A DNA stretch of 64,000 nucleotides from Candidatus Gastranaerophilales bacterium (GTDB lineage Bacteria > Cyanobacteriota > Vampirovibrionia > Gastranaerophilales > Gastranaerophilaceae), in assembly GCA_928722015.1 (NCBI GenBank), contig CAKMWI010000008.1, positions 1 through 64,000 on the forward strand. Direction: 5' to 3'. Positions 48,434 through 56,838 of the stretch are shown piece by piece. Position numbers and translations under genes: made by a program. Within the stretch, counting starts at the first letter, position 1. Each line of letters starts with the position of its first letter. The notes below the pieces were generated by a model. That model saw only the letters and a list, made by a program, of their open reading frames with translations. It was not told the DNA's origin and made no database searches.

Positions 48434-49351
48434 ATGAAACGAATTTTAGAGAGTTTTAAAAATTTATACAGGGGTTCTGATGTTGTCAAAAAACATTTGA
48501 TGGTTGCCTTGATGTTTGTTATTCCAGGGTTGTTAGGCGCAACGGCGCAATTTGCGGATAAAGAATATAAGGAAATTTTAGTGCCTGTTTTGATTGCCGC
48601 TGTTGTATTATTGGTTTTGTCAATAATACCAATTCTGTTTTTAAGTGGTTTTTATATAAAATTTGTGAATAAACGATTAGTAGATGGTGCTGAAGGAATT
48701 CCTGCAATGGATTTGGATTGTTTAGTTCAGGGACTAAAACTTATTCCTGTGTATTTTGTCTGGTCTGTTTATGTCGGTATTCCTGTAGGACTTTATTTCT
48801 TCGCGGTTATTGCAGCTTTCTTGTGTCTTATGGCTACAAAACCTGAGACTTATGTTGTTATATTATCTACAATTGTTTTATTTGGATTATGTTTTCTGTT
48901 GATTATACCTTTATTTATTATTACACCTTTTATTCAACAGGTTTATATAAAGTATGCAGAAACTCTTGAATATTCAAAATCTGTTTTTAATCCGCTTACT
49001 CCTTTTCGATTTATGAAACGTGCTTTTAAAGAGTCAATGTTGGTAGCTTTGAAGTTTTTAATTGTGAGTGTTGTAACTTCCTCTATTGCACAAGTATTTG
49101 GATTTATAATTGCAATGTTTATTATAGTTGTTATGATGTTTGCGATAGCTTTTTCACATAGTTCCGATCCAAGTAAACTGCCTGCCTGGATAATAATTTT
49201 GCTAATACTTATATCTTCTTTAGCGGGGGTTATACAAGGGTATGTTACTCAAATGACGCAGCTTGCATATATTGATAATCTTGAGGATGTATATAAAGAA
49301 AAATTACTTGAACAATCTATAGCTGATGAAAGTCCTGAAACTCAGGAATAA
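48434..49351 (+). CDS. DUF4013-like polytopic membrane protein
   Basis: 305 residues from ATG 48434, chosen for the AAAGG site just upstream (two earlier in-frame codons, TTG GTT, are less likely). About seven hydrophobic helices. The first half has the layout of DUF4013 membrane proteins: a long hydrophobic pair, GFYIKFVNKRLVDGAEGIPAM, then GLKLIPVYFVWSVYVGIP. Role unknown. C-terminal tail acidic. A bidirectional terminator follows. Confidence 0.72.
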   Translation: MKRILESFKNLYRGSDVVKKHLMVALMFVIPGLLGATAQFADKEYKEILVPVLIAAVVLLVLSIIPILFLSGFYIKFVNKRLVDGAEGIPAMDLDCLVQGLKLIPVYFVWSVYVGIPVGLYFFAVIAAFLCLMATKPETYVVILSTIVLFGLCFLLIIPLFIITPFIQQVYIKYAETLEYSKSVFNPLTPFRFMKRAFKESMLVALKFLIVSVVTSSIAQVFGFIIAMFIIVVMMFAIAFSHSSDPSKLPAWIIILLILISSLAGVIQGYVTQMTQLAYIDNLEDVYKEKLLEQSIADESPETQE

Positions 49352-49357
49352 ATATAG

Positions 49358-49394
49358 TATGGCCTGAATTTAAATTTTAAATTCAGGCCATATA
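49358..49394 (+). terminator. Bidirectional intrinsic terminator
   Basis: ATGGCCTGAATTTAAA pairs with TTTAAATTCAGGCCAT with almost no loop. It lies between convergent genes. Confidence 0.85.
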
Positions 49395-49395
49395 T

Positions 49396-49821
49396 TTATC
49401 TGTTATTTGATAGTGCTAAAATATTTTGAATAAAGTCTTGACGTTCGTTTGTAGAATATTTAATTGTAGAATATTTAGAATTTTGAATCCTGTTGTCAAA
49501 ATATTTAGAAATCATTTGTTCTTGTCTTTTTGGAGTATATTCTTCCCAGTATGGAGTATTCCTTATTTTTTTTATAATTTCTGTTTCCAGTTCTTCAAAT
49601 TTTGTTGTTAAATGTTTTGATTGTGATTCATTTATTTCTATAATGTTTTCTATATAATCTATTTGACCTTGTCTAGCTGTCTTTTGTTGCGATAGTGTGT
49701 TATCCGTAATTGGTTTTGAGATAAATTGAATATTGTTTACAGCTAATGATTGTTCAATTCCTTTTTTTTCAAATATATTTTTTGTCTCTAATTTATCTTT
49801 AAATCTGTCTGCAAGTCCCAT
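49396..49821 (-). CDS. Hypothetical helical protein downstream of the CpaE-like ATPase
   Basis: 141 residues, charged, no membrane segment, predicted mostly helical with a likely coiled coil (IDYIENIIEINESQSKHLTT and KFEELETEIIKKIRN). Near residue 30 NNIQFISKP weakly resembles the window's F-x-(G/S) N-terminal motif. Family not recognised. It starts 13 bases after the CpaE-like gene ends, so it is in the same operon and may be its partner; a good ribosome site (AAGGAGA) precedes the ATG. Confidence 0.62.
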   Translation of the reverse strand: MGLADRFKDKLETKNIFEKKGIEQSLAVNNIQFISKPITDNTLSQQKTARQGQIDYIENIIEINESQSKHLTTKFEELETEIIKKIRNTPYWEEYTPKRQEQMISKYFDNRIQNSKYSTIKYSTNERQDFIQNILALSNNR

Positions 49822-49834
49822 GTGTCTCCTTTTA

Positions 49835-51013
49835 TTAGTTATTATTTAGTATATTTTCAAATTTTTCTACCATATTAAGTCTGTAAAGGTTGTCTGATAT
49901 ATGTTGTGCTAATTTTTTATAACTTTGTGCTATGTTAGTCGTATCATTAATTTCGCTAACAGGAATCCCTTTATTAATTGCAGTCATTATTGCAAAATAG
50001 TTGTTTGGTATTTTCCAATAAATTTCTTTAGATAATACCTTTTCAATATCAGTTTCTTTAATTTCATCATTTTCCATGTATCTGTTAACAATGATTTTAG
50101 TTTTTTCTCTGTCATATCCAAGCTTTTCAAATAATTCCAAGCATCTTTGGGTATTGCGTAACGCCGGAAGATTTGCAACGGTAACAAGAAGTATTAAATC
50201 AGAATTATCCAGAGCTGCTATATTTTTACCATCAAAACTTGCTTCTGCATCAACTATAATATAGGAAAAAGTATCTTTTAAGGTATTAAAAAGTTTTGTA
50301 ATTTGTTTTGGCTGAATATTATCTGCTTGTTTAAAATAAGGGGGATCAGCTAGTATATATAGACTTGTTCCTTTATATTTTTCTAATGTGCTCAGTAGAA
50401 ATGTTTCATTAATTTTATCAATATTTTCCAGCATATATGAGATATTAAATGATGGTTTTAAATCCAAAAAAGTTGTTATATCGCCCATTTGGAAGTTTAA
50501 ATCAATTAGAGCAATATTTTCTTTTGTTATTTTTGCTAATTCCAGTGCAAGGTTAGATGCCAGTGAAGTTTTTCCAATTCCACCTTTATTAGAAAATACA
50601 GAAATTATCTTACATTTGTTATATTTTTTTTGTTCTCCAAATTCTAGAATTAGTTTATTGACGGCTTCGAAAAATTCATTTTTGATGATTGGTATAGGTA
50701 AGAATTCTTTAGCTCCAGCTCTCATTATTTCAATAATTAAATCCACTGAAGGGTTATCTGATAGCGCTAAAACTTTGCAGTTTTTACATTCTCTGGAAAT
50801 TTTTAATATTAAATCTAATTTTTGTTGTTTATTAGTTGATAAATCTACAATTAATAATGATTTTTCTTTTAGGGAAATAAGTTTGTTAAAAATATCATTA
50901 TAATTTTGTAAATTTTCAACCAAATCTAAATTATCAAACTCACCTATGAATAGTTTTAAAACTTCACTGGTTGAGAATTCTTCTGATACTATGATTGTTG
51001 AAATTTTATTCAT
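49835..51013 (-). CDS. CpaE/TadZ-like MinD-type ATPase with receiver-like N-domain
   Basis: 392 residues. Residues 1-125 form a receiver-like domain (LLIVDLSTN, KVLALSDNPSV, EIMRAGAKEFLPIPI) that lacks an obvious acidic pocket; residues 135-385 are a MinD/ParA ATPase with the deviant Walker A SNKGGIGKTS (about 141-150), ALIDLNFQMGD and YIIVDAEASFD. This pairing is that of CpaE/TadZ proteins, which place type IV or Tad pilus machinery at the cell pole (family knowledge). With pilT and pilD elsewhere in the window it fits pilus localisation. AGGGGTAGG precedes the ATG; its promoter is at 51029-51057. Confidence 0.87.
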   Translation of the reverse strand: MNKISTIIVSEEFSTSEVLKLFIGEFDNLDLVENLQNYNDIFNKLISLKEKSLLIVDLSTNKQQKLDLILKISRECKNCKVLALSDNPSVDLIIEIMRAGAKEFLPIPIIKNEFFEAVNKLILEFGEQKKYNKCKIISVFSNKGGIGKTSLASNLALELAKITKENIALIDLNFQMGDITTFLDLKPSFNISYMLENIDKINETFLLSTLEKYKGTSLYILADPPYFKQADNIQPKQITKLFNTLKDTFSYIIVDAEASFDGKNIAALDNSDLILLVTVANLPALRNTQRCLELFEKLGYDREKTKIIVNRYMENDEIKETDIEKVLSKEIYWKIPNNYFAIMTAINKGIPVSEINDTTNIAQSYKKLAQHISDNLYRLNMVEKFENILNNN

Positions 51014-51028
51014 ACCTACCCCTAAAAC

Positions 51029-51057
51029 AGTATATCATATTGAAGAATCTTGTGCAA
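51029..51057 (-). promoter_or_regulatory. Promoter of the CpaE-like gene
   Basis: On the minus strand TTGCAC (51057-51052), 17 bases, TATACT (51034-51029), giving a leader of about 10-15 bases that includes the ribosome site. Confidence 0.6.
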
Positions 51058-51065
51058 TTATTACA

Positions 51066-51248
51066 AAATAAAATAGGCCCTGTATAGGCGGATTTTGTTA
51101 CCTGCTTGAGCTCGCAGGTGGGTGAGAACCTAGACTAATCCGTTTCCCACTGGCGATATAATATATCGGTGGGTATACTTCAGCGTCTTGAGAGTTAACT
51201 CTCCCTATTTATGTAAATGTAGGAACAAAATTAACACCTATACAGAGC
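51066..51248 (-). ncRNA. ssrS: Structured RNA, 6S-RNA-like
   Basis: About 183 bases with no reading frame. Its ends close with a perfect 9-pair stem (CTGTATAGG 51245-51237 with CCTATACAG 51088-51080, minus strand) followed by an ATTTTGTT/AACAAAAT stem; between them are large unpaired stretches and small hairpins, including ACCTGC/GCAGGT in the 3' half just before the closing stem. A long closed rod with a bubble and a small 3'-side hairpin is the 6S architecture. A strong minus-strand promoter (51284-51256) places the start at about 51248, and the 3' end runs into a T-rich tract. 6S identity is inferred from shape; a riboswitch is less likely, since the next gene has its own promoter. Confidence 0.55.
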
Positions 51249-51255
51249 TTACTAT

Positions 51256-51284
51256 ATTTTAGCATGTTTTAATATCTTTTGCAA
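51256..51284 (-). promoter_or_regulatory. Promoter of the 6S-like RNA
   Basis: On the minus strand TTGCAA (51284-51279), exactly 17 bases, TAAAAT (51261-51256). Start predicted at about 51249. Confidence 0.65.
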
Positions 51285-51290
51285 TCAACT

Positions 51291-52457
51291 TTATTTCATT
51301 GATAAAACATTTTGAATATATTGCTCAGCCGCATCGGCTTCAGCAAATGCAGAGTCTAGTCCAGTTGAATCAGGACCTTTAGGTACCATTCCTATTGGAG
51401 ATGGAATGTATGTTCTTACTGGTTCTACTTCTTTATTATTATCTGTTGTATTATTATTTGTTTCTGATTCTGTTTTTGTTGTTTGATTTGTTACGGTTGT
51501 CTGTTGTGGAGCTTTTTGTCCGTTTGCAGCCATTTTTATTAAATTTGTATCACTTTTATAGTTATTTGGGTTTCTATATTTTTGTTCTTGTATATTTTTT
51601 GTTTCATTTACTTGTGTGGTTTTATCTGCTGTTTTTGGAGTCTGTTGCGTGGTTGATGCTTGCATATTTTTAGCAGCTTTTTCTTCTTCTGGTTCTTTGT
51701 CTTCATCAAGTACAGAATTTGTTGGTTTTCCAAATATCGCGTGTGCCCCTTTTGTAGCCCATTTTGCAAGTAATGGAGATATTAAAAACATTGGAATTAT
51801 AAATCTTATACCATAACCTAGAGCATTTTTACCCCAGTATTTTGATTTTCTTAAGAAATTCATGTTTAATTTATCTTTTGAAACATAGCTTTTTGTTCTT
51901 TCAATACCTATAGTTAATAGATTTGCGGCTTTCTTTAGCAGTTTAATAAATGGATTTTTTACTCCAGCCATAAGTTGTCTGTCTAGAGCTTTTTTGCGCA
52001 TTTTGAACATCTTTTTGCCATATAATTTATGGTTTTGATTAAACAGTTTAAGATTTTCTCGATATGCTTTTACTTGTTCCTTTGTCATTCCTAGATATTT
52101 TAAACCGCCGGCTTTATGCATAGCCCAGATTCCTACAGGTAAAGCTAAAAAGTATGTAAAGTCATTTACGAATCTTTCAATTAATGTTTTACCTTTTTCA
52201 CCTTTAGGGGCATTGAAAGTATGGATAAGCATATCAGCGAAGATAAAAGCTTGCATTGCTACAGCTAATTTACCACCGGCAAATCTGTTTGTGCATCCTT
52301 CTGTTAAATAGCCAAAAGCTTTACCTACAAATTTTCCAAATTTAGTTTTTGCTCCGGTTTTCAAAGATAATTCAAATTTATTTGCTAATTCTGATATGCC
52401 AATTTCTCTACCAAATAAGTGCCCAAATACTTTTCCATTGAGCCATCTTTTTTCCAA
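51291..52457 (-). CDS. Anonymous membrane protein, C-terminal part of a frame-disrupted gene
   Basis: 388 residues. Hydrophobic segments near 65-80 (KLAVAMQAFIFADMLIH), 95-110 and 215-232 (YGIRFIIPMFLISPLLAKWA), then a long disordered Thr/Gln/Asn/Lys tail. The assigned ATG is not a real start. The reading GKRWLNGKVFGHLFGREIG is entered in frame from the upstream piece (52408-53163) if one A is removed from the run of six A at about 52448-52453 (GGAAAAAAG on the minus strand). The whole protein from 53336 would have about 670 residues. Function unknown. Confidence 0.7.
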   Translation of the reverse strand: MEKRWLNGKVFGHLFGREIGISELANKFELSLKTGAKTKFGKFVGKAFGYLTEGCTNRFAGGKLAVAMQAFIFADMLIHTFNAPKGEKGKTLIERFVNDFTYFLALPVGIWAMHKAGGLKYLGMTKEQVKAYRENLKLFNQNHKLYGKKMFKMRKKALDRQLMAGVKNPFIKLLKKAANLLTIGIERTKSYVSKDKLNMNFLRKSKYWGKNALGYGIRFIIPMFLISPLLAKWATKGAHAIFGKPTNSVLDEDKEPEEEKAAKNMQASTTQQTPKTADKTTQVNETKNIQEQKYRNPNNYKSDTNLIKMAANGQKAPQQTTVTNQTTKTESETNNNTTDNNKEVEPVRTYIPSPIGMVPKGPDSTGLDSAFAEADAAEQYIQNVLSMK

Positions 52458-53163
52458 TTGAAATTTTTAAGTTTTGGTCTCCTTTTTTCAGTGCTTTTAA
52501 TATTTCATCCATATGAGAAAGTGCATATTCTTCCTGCATAACTTTTTCATAATGTTTTACAGAATCAAATCCGAGACCTTTAGTTATTTTTAATTCTTTT
52601 AGTAAATTGGCTATTTCATCTGCTGATTTTCCTGCAATATCTTTAGCTTTTACACCAAAATATTTTAATTCTTCTTCTTGCAGTTTTAAAAGTTTGTCTG
52701 CTTTTGGAAGTTTTGCAATATTATCTATAACATCTTTTGATACGCCGTATTGTTTTAACTGAACAGCTTCTTTTGCCGGTTTTAGAAATTCTTCGAATAC
52801 TTGTCTTGTATCGGCTTCTAAAAATCCATCAAGTCCAGCTGCCGGAACTCTGACTAATTTGCATTCAGGGTTTGTTTTATGGTTTTTTAATGCATACATA
52901 ATCCTATTTTTAGGATTAGATGATACTTTGTTTAAATAGTTTGCAAGGGCTGTATATTTTTTCCCTACCCATTGACCAAATGAGGATTTAAAAAGAGCGC
53001 TGTCTGCGACTTTGTCAGATAGTTTGTCTGCTTTTCCTGTAATTTTACCAAGGATAGATTCATCGTAGCTTCCTGAACATTTTTTACCGAATTTATCCAT
53101 TCCCTGGGCTATTGCATACCATGTACCTGCTGCAACCGGTAGTGTATATGGGCTTTGTGCCAT
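52408..53163 (-). CDS. Anonymous protein, middle part of a frame-disrupted gene
   Basis: 251 residues, mostly helical and Lys-rich. Starts MAQSPYTLPVAAGTWYAIAQ; the end IGKKMAQWKSIWALIW is an out-of-frame tail, since another frame at the same place gives the natural continuation into the 51291 piece. Upstream, the frame stays open through NRVKNSSD into the small piece at 53178-53336 if one A is added at about 53185. No known domain seen. Confidence 0.68.
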   Translation of the reverse strand: MAQSPYTLPVAAGTWYAIAQGMDKFGKKCSGSYDESILGKITGKADKLSDKVADSALFKSSFGQWVGKKYTALANYLNKVSSNPKNRIMYALKNHKTNPECKLVRVPAAGLDGFLEADTRQVFEEFLKPAKEAVQLKQYGVSKDVIDNIAKLPKADKLLKLQEEELKYFGVKAKDIAGKSADEIANLLKELKITKGLGFDSVKHYEKVMQEEYALSHMDEILKALKKGDQNLKISIGKKMAQWKSIWALIW

Positions 53164-53177
53164 ATCTGAGCTGTTTT

Positions 53178-53336
53178 TTACTCTATTCCAAGTTGGGTGT
53201 CGCCTACACTTTGAGGTACACCTTGCATCGATGTTCCTTGCATTGCAGGATAAGACACGGCATTTTTTTGAAAGTTAATTTGTTTGTTGTTTTGAATACT
53301 TGGAATGTTTAAAGCGTTAATTGCTTGTTCTGTCAT
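53178..53336 (-). CDS. N-terminal piece of the frame-disrupted membrane protein gene
   Basis: 52 residues from ATG 53336, preferred over 53375 because AGGAAAG lies just upstream. Reads MTEQAINALNIPSIQNN, then INFQKN (an F-x-x motif like those in the other anonymous proteins), and ends QSVGDTQLGIE. A one-base insertion near its end would continue it as GNRVKNSSDMAQSPY into the piece at 52408-53163. It is probably the true N-terminus of one long gene 51291-53336 with two indels; a separate small gene is the alternative. Confidence 0.55.
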   Translation of the reverse strand: MTEQAINALNIPSIQNNKQINFQKNAVSYPAMQGTSMQGVPQSVGDTQLGIE

Positions 53337-53513
53337 GAATACTTTCCTATTTTCCCTACAAGTATATAAAAACATTTTAATCTGACAAGTTGCTAAAAGT
53401 TTAAAATTTTTTATAATATATTACGATTTGTAACAATAATTAGCCAATCTGAAATTATTAACTTTGTATATACTTTATATATACAAGAGAGACGAATAAG
53501 AGAGGCTAAAAAT

Positions 53514-53689
53514 ATGGGCAGTTGCAAATTTAAAAAAGATTGATAAAAAATTACAAGATATTTATAAAGATCAGGTAACTACAACAGTTGCTGCTGACAC
53601 CTGAACCATTTGTTGATAGATCCGACTTGCTATTCCAGCAAATGAATTTTATAGCCGCATATAATAAGCAAATGTTACATATTGCATAA
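53514..53689 (+). pseudogene. Small hypothetical gene with two indels
   Basis: About 57 residues can be read if two indels are repaired: a run AVANLKKIDKKLQDIYKDQV and VTTTVAADT in one frame, then EPFVDRSDLLFQQMNFIAAY and NKQMLHIA in another. An extra GG-type error near 53517 and an extra C near 53600 break it. It has a ribosome site (AGAGAGG) and is followed by a strong terminator (53745), so it looks like a genuine transcription unit. Charged, helical, no family recognised. The rest of the 500-base gap 53376-53871 holds nothing else I can support. Confidence 0.5.
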
Positions 53690-53744
53690 AAATTTTTATT
53701 CTATATTTTAACTCCAATTTAATTTTTCCCCTACAAATTTTATC

Positions 53745-53776
53745 CCTGATTTCAATTGAAATCAGGTTTTTTTTTT
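53745..53776 (+). terminator. Intrinsic terminator of the small gene
   Basis: CCTGATTTC-AATT-GAAATCAGG, perfect stem of 9 pairs, followed by ten T. Confidence 0.92.
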
Positions 53777-53871
53777 GTAATTTTGATTACAATATATTAA
53801 AATGGATGAAAATAATACTACAGAATATTTTTTGTTGATTGTGTTTGTATGAAATATATTTAGGTGCAATT

Positions 53872-54324
53872 TTAATATTTTATTTTTGATGCTCTGGCCA
53901 TTTCTCTTTGTTGATCCTTTTTAGCGATATCATCGCGTTTGTCGTGTAGTTTTTTACCTTTAGCAAGTCCTATTTCTACTTTAGCAAATCCTTTTGTAAT
54001 GAAAACTTCAAGAGGAACTATTGTGTATCCGTCTTTTTTAATCTTGGAGTGCATTTTAAGAATTTCTTTTTTTGTTAAAAGTAATTTTCTGGTTCTTTCA
54101 GCCTTATGGTTATATCTATTTCCCTGTTCATAAGGGGAAATATGGCAGTTATATAAAAATATTTCGTTATCTTCGATTTTGCAAAAACTATCTTTTAAAT
54201 TGATGGCATTTTTTCTGATGGATTTTATTTCAGTTCCAGTCAAAACAATCCCTGCTATATATTTTTCAAAAATATTATAGTCATGAAAAGCTTTTCTGTT
54301 AGTTGTAATAATTTTTTTATCCAT
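53872..54324 (-). CDS. smpB: SsrA-binding protein SmpB
   Basis: 150 residues. Binds tmRNA and delivers it to stalled ribosomes. Family sequence: NRKAFHDYNIFEKYIAGIVL, GTEIKSIRKNAINLKDSF, YNHKAERTRKLLL, and the C-terminal KGKKLHDKRDDIAKKD and basic tail. Complete. A perfect TATAAT (minus strand, 54336-54331) ends 6 bases before the ATG with no ribosome site: probable leaderless mRNA. The ssrA gene is not in the window. Confidence 0.97.
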   Translation of the reverse strand: MDKKIITTNRKAFHDYNIFEKYIAGIVLTGTEIKSIRKNAINLKDSFCKIEDNEIFLYNCHISPYEQGNRYNHKAERTRKLLLTKKEILKMHSKIKKDGYTIVPLEVFITKGFAKVEIGLAKGKKLHDKRDDIAKKDQQREMARASKIKY

Positions 54325-54347
54325 AGACTTATTATATCATAGAAATT

Positions 54348-55106
54348 TTAAGACTTGGTCATTTTAGCTCGTTCTTCTTTTATTATTGTGGCTAGTTTTT
54401 TTTCTAAAAGTTTTATTTTTTGAGGCAATTGTAGTTGTGTATATTTAAATGGTTCAGGTTTTTGTTCATTTTTATGTTTATATAATTTTTCTATTTCTTT
54501 TTGGTATTTATTTCCTGCTCTATATTTATTTAATTTTAGTTTGAGACTATATCTGATAGTTTGTAGTATATCAATTTGTTGTTGTGGAGTAATTTCTGAA
54601 AGACTTGTAGAAATGTCAGATTCTGTTAAACTATTTTTTGAGCAAATTAAATTTAAAAAATTGGAGATTTTGGGGCTATTTAAGTTTTTATTAATTATAT
54701 CAATTCCTCTTTTATTATATTTTGGATTCAGTACTCTTTCAAATAATTCCAGTGTAGATTGCATAATAATACCAATATTATTTTTTGATATTTTGTTTTT
54801 TATATCAGTTGGTACAGATAGGATATATCCATTTATGGTCAAATTATTTGAAATATTAAGTGAAGTATTGCTGAATGGGGTATTTTGATTGCTGAGAACT
54901 GTTAAATTTATATTTTGGGGTACATGTTTTTTTAGAATCTGAGTAAATATATTTAGAGAAACATCACCATAGGCAAATGCGCCTTTGAGATTATTAAAGA
55001 ATTGATTGTTTAGCTCTGTAGCTTTTTTTCTTCGTGCGATTATTGAACCTTTTGCTTTTTTTAATGGTAAATGTGTTTTTGCGTTGTTAATTGTTATTTT
55101 TATCAT
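54348..55106 (-). CDS. Hypothetical helical protein
   Basis: 252 residues from ATG 55106; the ATG 9 bases upstream would overlap a TATCAT box (55119-55114) that ends 7 bases before 55106. Basic, Asn/Lys/Leu-rich and wholly helical, with no membrane segment or signal peptide. The C-terminus has a long charged helix (LPQKIKLLEKKLATIIKEER). No family recognised. Located between smpB and an oligopeptide-type ABC ATPase on the same strand, with no clear operon link. Confidence 0.62.
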   Translation of the reverse strand: MIKITINNAKTHLPLKKAKGSIIARRKKATELNNQFFNNLKGAFAYGDVSLNIFTQILKKHVPQNINLTVLSNQNTPFSNTSLNISNNLTINGYILSVPTDIKNKISKNNIGIIMQSTLELFERVLNPKYNKRGIDIINKNLNSPKISNFLNLICSKNSLTESDISTSLSEITPQQQIDILQTIRYSLKLKLNKYRAGNKYQKEIEKLYKHKNEQKPEPFKYTQLQLPQKIKLLEKKLATIIKEERAKMTKS

Positions 55107-55142
55107 AGTAAGCATGATAAAATCCGTAAATTAAATTTTTTG

Positions 55143-56111
55143 CTATTCGTATAAGAAACATTTACAATTATGAGTATTTGAAAATTCTGTATATTGTGGA
55201 ATTTTTATCTTACATTTTTCTTTTACATAAGGGCATCTTGTATTAAATTTACACCCTTTTGGTAAGTTTTCTGGAGATGGAAGTTCTCCAAGTAGGTTAA
55301 TTTTGTTTTTCTTATTTTCCGGATACAATTCCGGAACTGCACTTAATAGTGCTATAGTATACGGATGTTTTGGTGATTTAAATATTTCTTCTGTTTTTCC
55401 AATTTCAACAATTTCACCAAGATACATGATTGCAATTCTATCTGATATGTATTTAATCACGCTTAAATCATGTGAAATAAATAAAAAAGTTAAATTATAA
55501 TCGTCTTTTAATTGTTTTAGTAAGTTTATAATCTGAGCTTGTATACTAACATCCAGAGCACTAACAGGTTCATCTGCTATAATAAATTCGGGGTTTAATA
55601 TAAGTGAACGAGCAATTGCTATTCTTTGTCTCTGTCCTCCTGAAAATTCATGCGGATATAATTTTAGGGCCGATTTTTCAATCCCTACTTTTTTAAGATT
55701 TTCTTCAATAATGTTTTGAATTTCGTTTTGGTTGTATTTTGTATTTATTAAAAGAGGTTCTTTTAATATTTCTGATATTTTCATTTTGGGATTCAGGCTG
55801 GAATAGGGATTTTGAAAGATCATTTGCACTTTTTTATAGAAATTTTTGTTTTCATCTCTTGTTTTATATTTAAGGATATTTTGACCGTTAAAGAGAATTT
55901 CTCCACTGTTGCTGGCAATTAATTTCATTATTGTTTTTGCAAGAGTTGACTTGCCGCAACCTGATTCACCTGCTATTGCGAGGATTTCTCCTTTTTTTAT
56001 GTTTAATGAAACATTATTTACAGCATGAACAGATTGTTCTGTTCCCAGAATGCTTTTTTTTGTTTTATAAATTACGTTAAGGTTTTTAATTTCTAGAATA
56101 TTTTCATTCAT
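55143..56111 (-). CDS. Oligopeptide/dipeptide ABC transporter ATP-binding protein (OppF/DppF type)
   Basis: 322 residues. Walker A GESGCGKST (48-56), Q-loop MIFQNPYSSLNPKM, signature FSGGQRQRIAIARSL, Walker B FIIADEPVSALDV, H-loop LFISHDLSVI, and the C-terminal oligo-HPY domain (GCKFNTRCPYVKEKCKIKI) that in this subfamily can bind an iron-sulphur cluster. No OppA, B, C or D genes are adjacent, so it is an orphan in this window or its partners are elsewhere. It lies upstream of the hypothetical gene at 54348. Confidence 0.92.
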   Translation of the reverse strand: MNENILEIKNLNVIYKTKKSILGTEQSVHAVNNVSLNIKKGEILAIAGESGCGKSTLAKTIMKLIASNSGEILFNGQNILKYKTRDENKNFYKKVQMIFQNPYSSLNPKMKISEILKEPLLINTKYNQNEIQNIIEENLKKVGIEKSALKLYPHEFSGGQRQRIAIARSLILNPEFIIADEPVSALDVSIQAQIINLLKQLKDDYNLTFLFISHDLSVIKYISDRIAIMYLGEIVEIGKTEEIFKSPKHPYTIALLSAVPELYPENKKNKINLLGELPSPENLPKGCKFNTRCPYVKEKCKIKIPQYTEFSNTHNCKCFLYE

Positions 56112-56159
56112 AACATTAAATATAAGCTGTTTACCACTAAAAAAGAAAGCTCCAGTTAG

Positions 56160-56759
56160 TTAATTAATTTCTCTTCTTCCTTCTATGGCTTTTGCAATTG
56201 TAATTTCGTCAGCGTATTCTAAATCTGCGCCAACAGGTAATCCAAAAGCTATTCTTGAAACTTTTATGTTAAAAGGTTTGATAAGTTTTGTAAGATAAAG
56301 ACTTGTCGCTTCGCCTTCAACAGATGGACTTAGCGCAAGAATCACTTCTTTTACTTCGTCGTTTGTTAGTCTGCTCAAGAGTTCTTTTATTCTTATATCT
56401 TCAGCTCCAATGCCATCCATAGGAGATATCAATCCTTGGAGAACATGATATAGCCCTTTATATTCATTTGTTTTTTCAATTGCAATCAAGTCTTTAGTTT
56501 CAGCTATAACACAAATAGTTGACCTGTCTCTTTGTGTAGAAGAACAAATTTCACAAGGGCTTGAAGCCGATAAGTTGAAACAAATTTCGCAAGTATGAGT
56601 ATTTTGTTTAGCTTCAATGATAGCTTTTGCAAAATTTTCTACATCAACTGTAGGCATTCTTAAAAGATAAAAAGCCATTCTTTGTGCTGATTTTGGACCT
56701 ACAGATGGAAATTTTTGAAATTGTTCTATTAGTGTAGCTATTGATTTGGGATATATCAT
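56160..56759 (-). CDS. recR: Recombination mediator RecR
   Basis: 199 residues. With RecF/RecO, loads RecA onto SSB-coated gaps. N-terminal helix-hairpin-helix (FPSVGPKSAQRMAFYLL), a zinc finger CEICFNLSASSPCEIC, a Toprim domain (ICVIAETKDLIAIE and ALSPSVEGEATSLYL) and a Walker B-like end. Complete. AAGGAGAG precedes the ATG. It lies downstream of ebfC, the classical ybaB-recR pair, with a GC-rich hairpin (56781-56811) between them. Confidence 0.97.
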   Translation of the reverse strand: MIYPKSIATLIEQFQKFPSVGPKSAQRMAFYLLRMPTVDVENFAKAIIEAKQNTHTCEICFNLSASSPCEICSSTQRDRSTICVIAETKDLIAIEKTNEYKGLYHVLQGLISPMDGIGAEDIRIKELLSRLTNDEVKEVILALSPSVEGEATSLYLTKLIKPFNIKVSRIAFGLPVGADLEYADEITIAKAIEGRREIN

Positions 56760-56780
56760 TTAAATTCTTCTCTCCTTGTA

Positions 56781-56811
56781 TACATCCCCTCAAAATAATA
56801 GAGGGGATGTA
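56781..56811 (-). other. Intercistronic hairpin between ebfC and recR
   Basis: TACATCCCCTC pairs perfectly with GAGGGGATGTA (11 pairs) across a 9-base loop. No T tract follows on the minus strand and the recR ribosome site begins 3 bases later. It looks like an mRNA-processing, stability or partial-termination element. Confidence 0.6.
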
Positions 56812-56838
56812 TTTATTATATGGATGAGTATTTTCTTA

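Noticed and set aside
51014..51248. Riboswitch in the leader of the CpaE-like gene
   Set aside because: That gene has its own promoter (51029-51057) between the RNA and its ATG, and no known aptamer core was seen.
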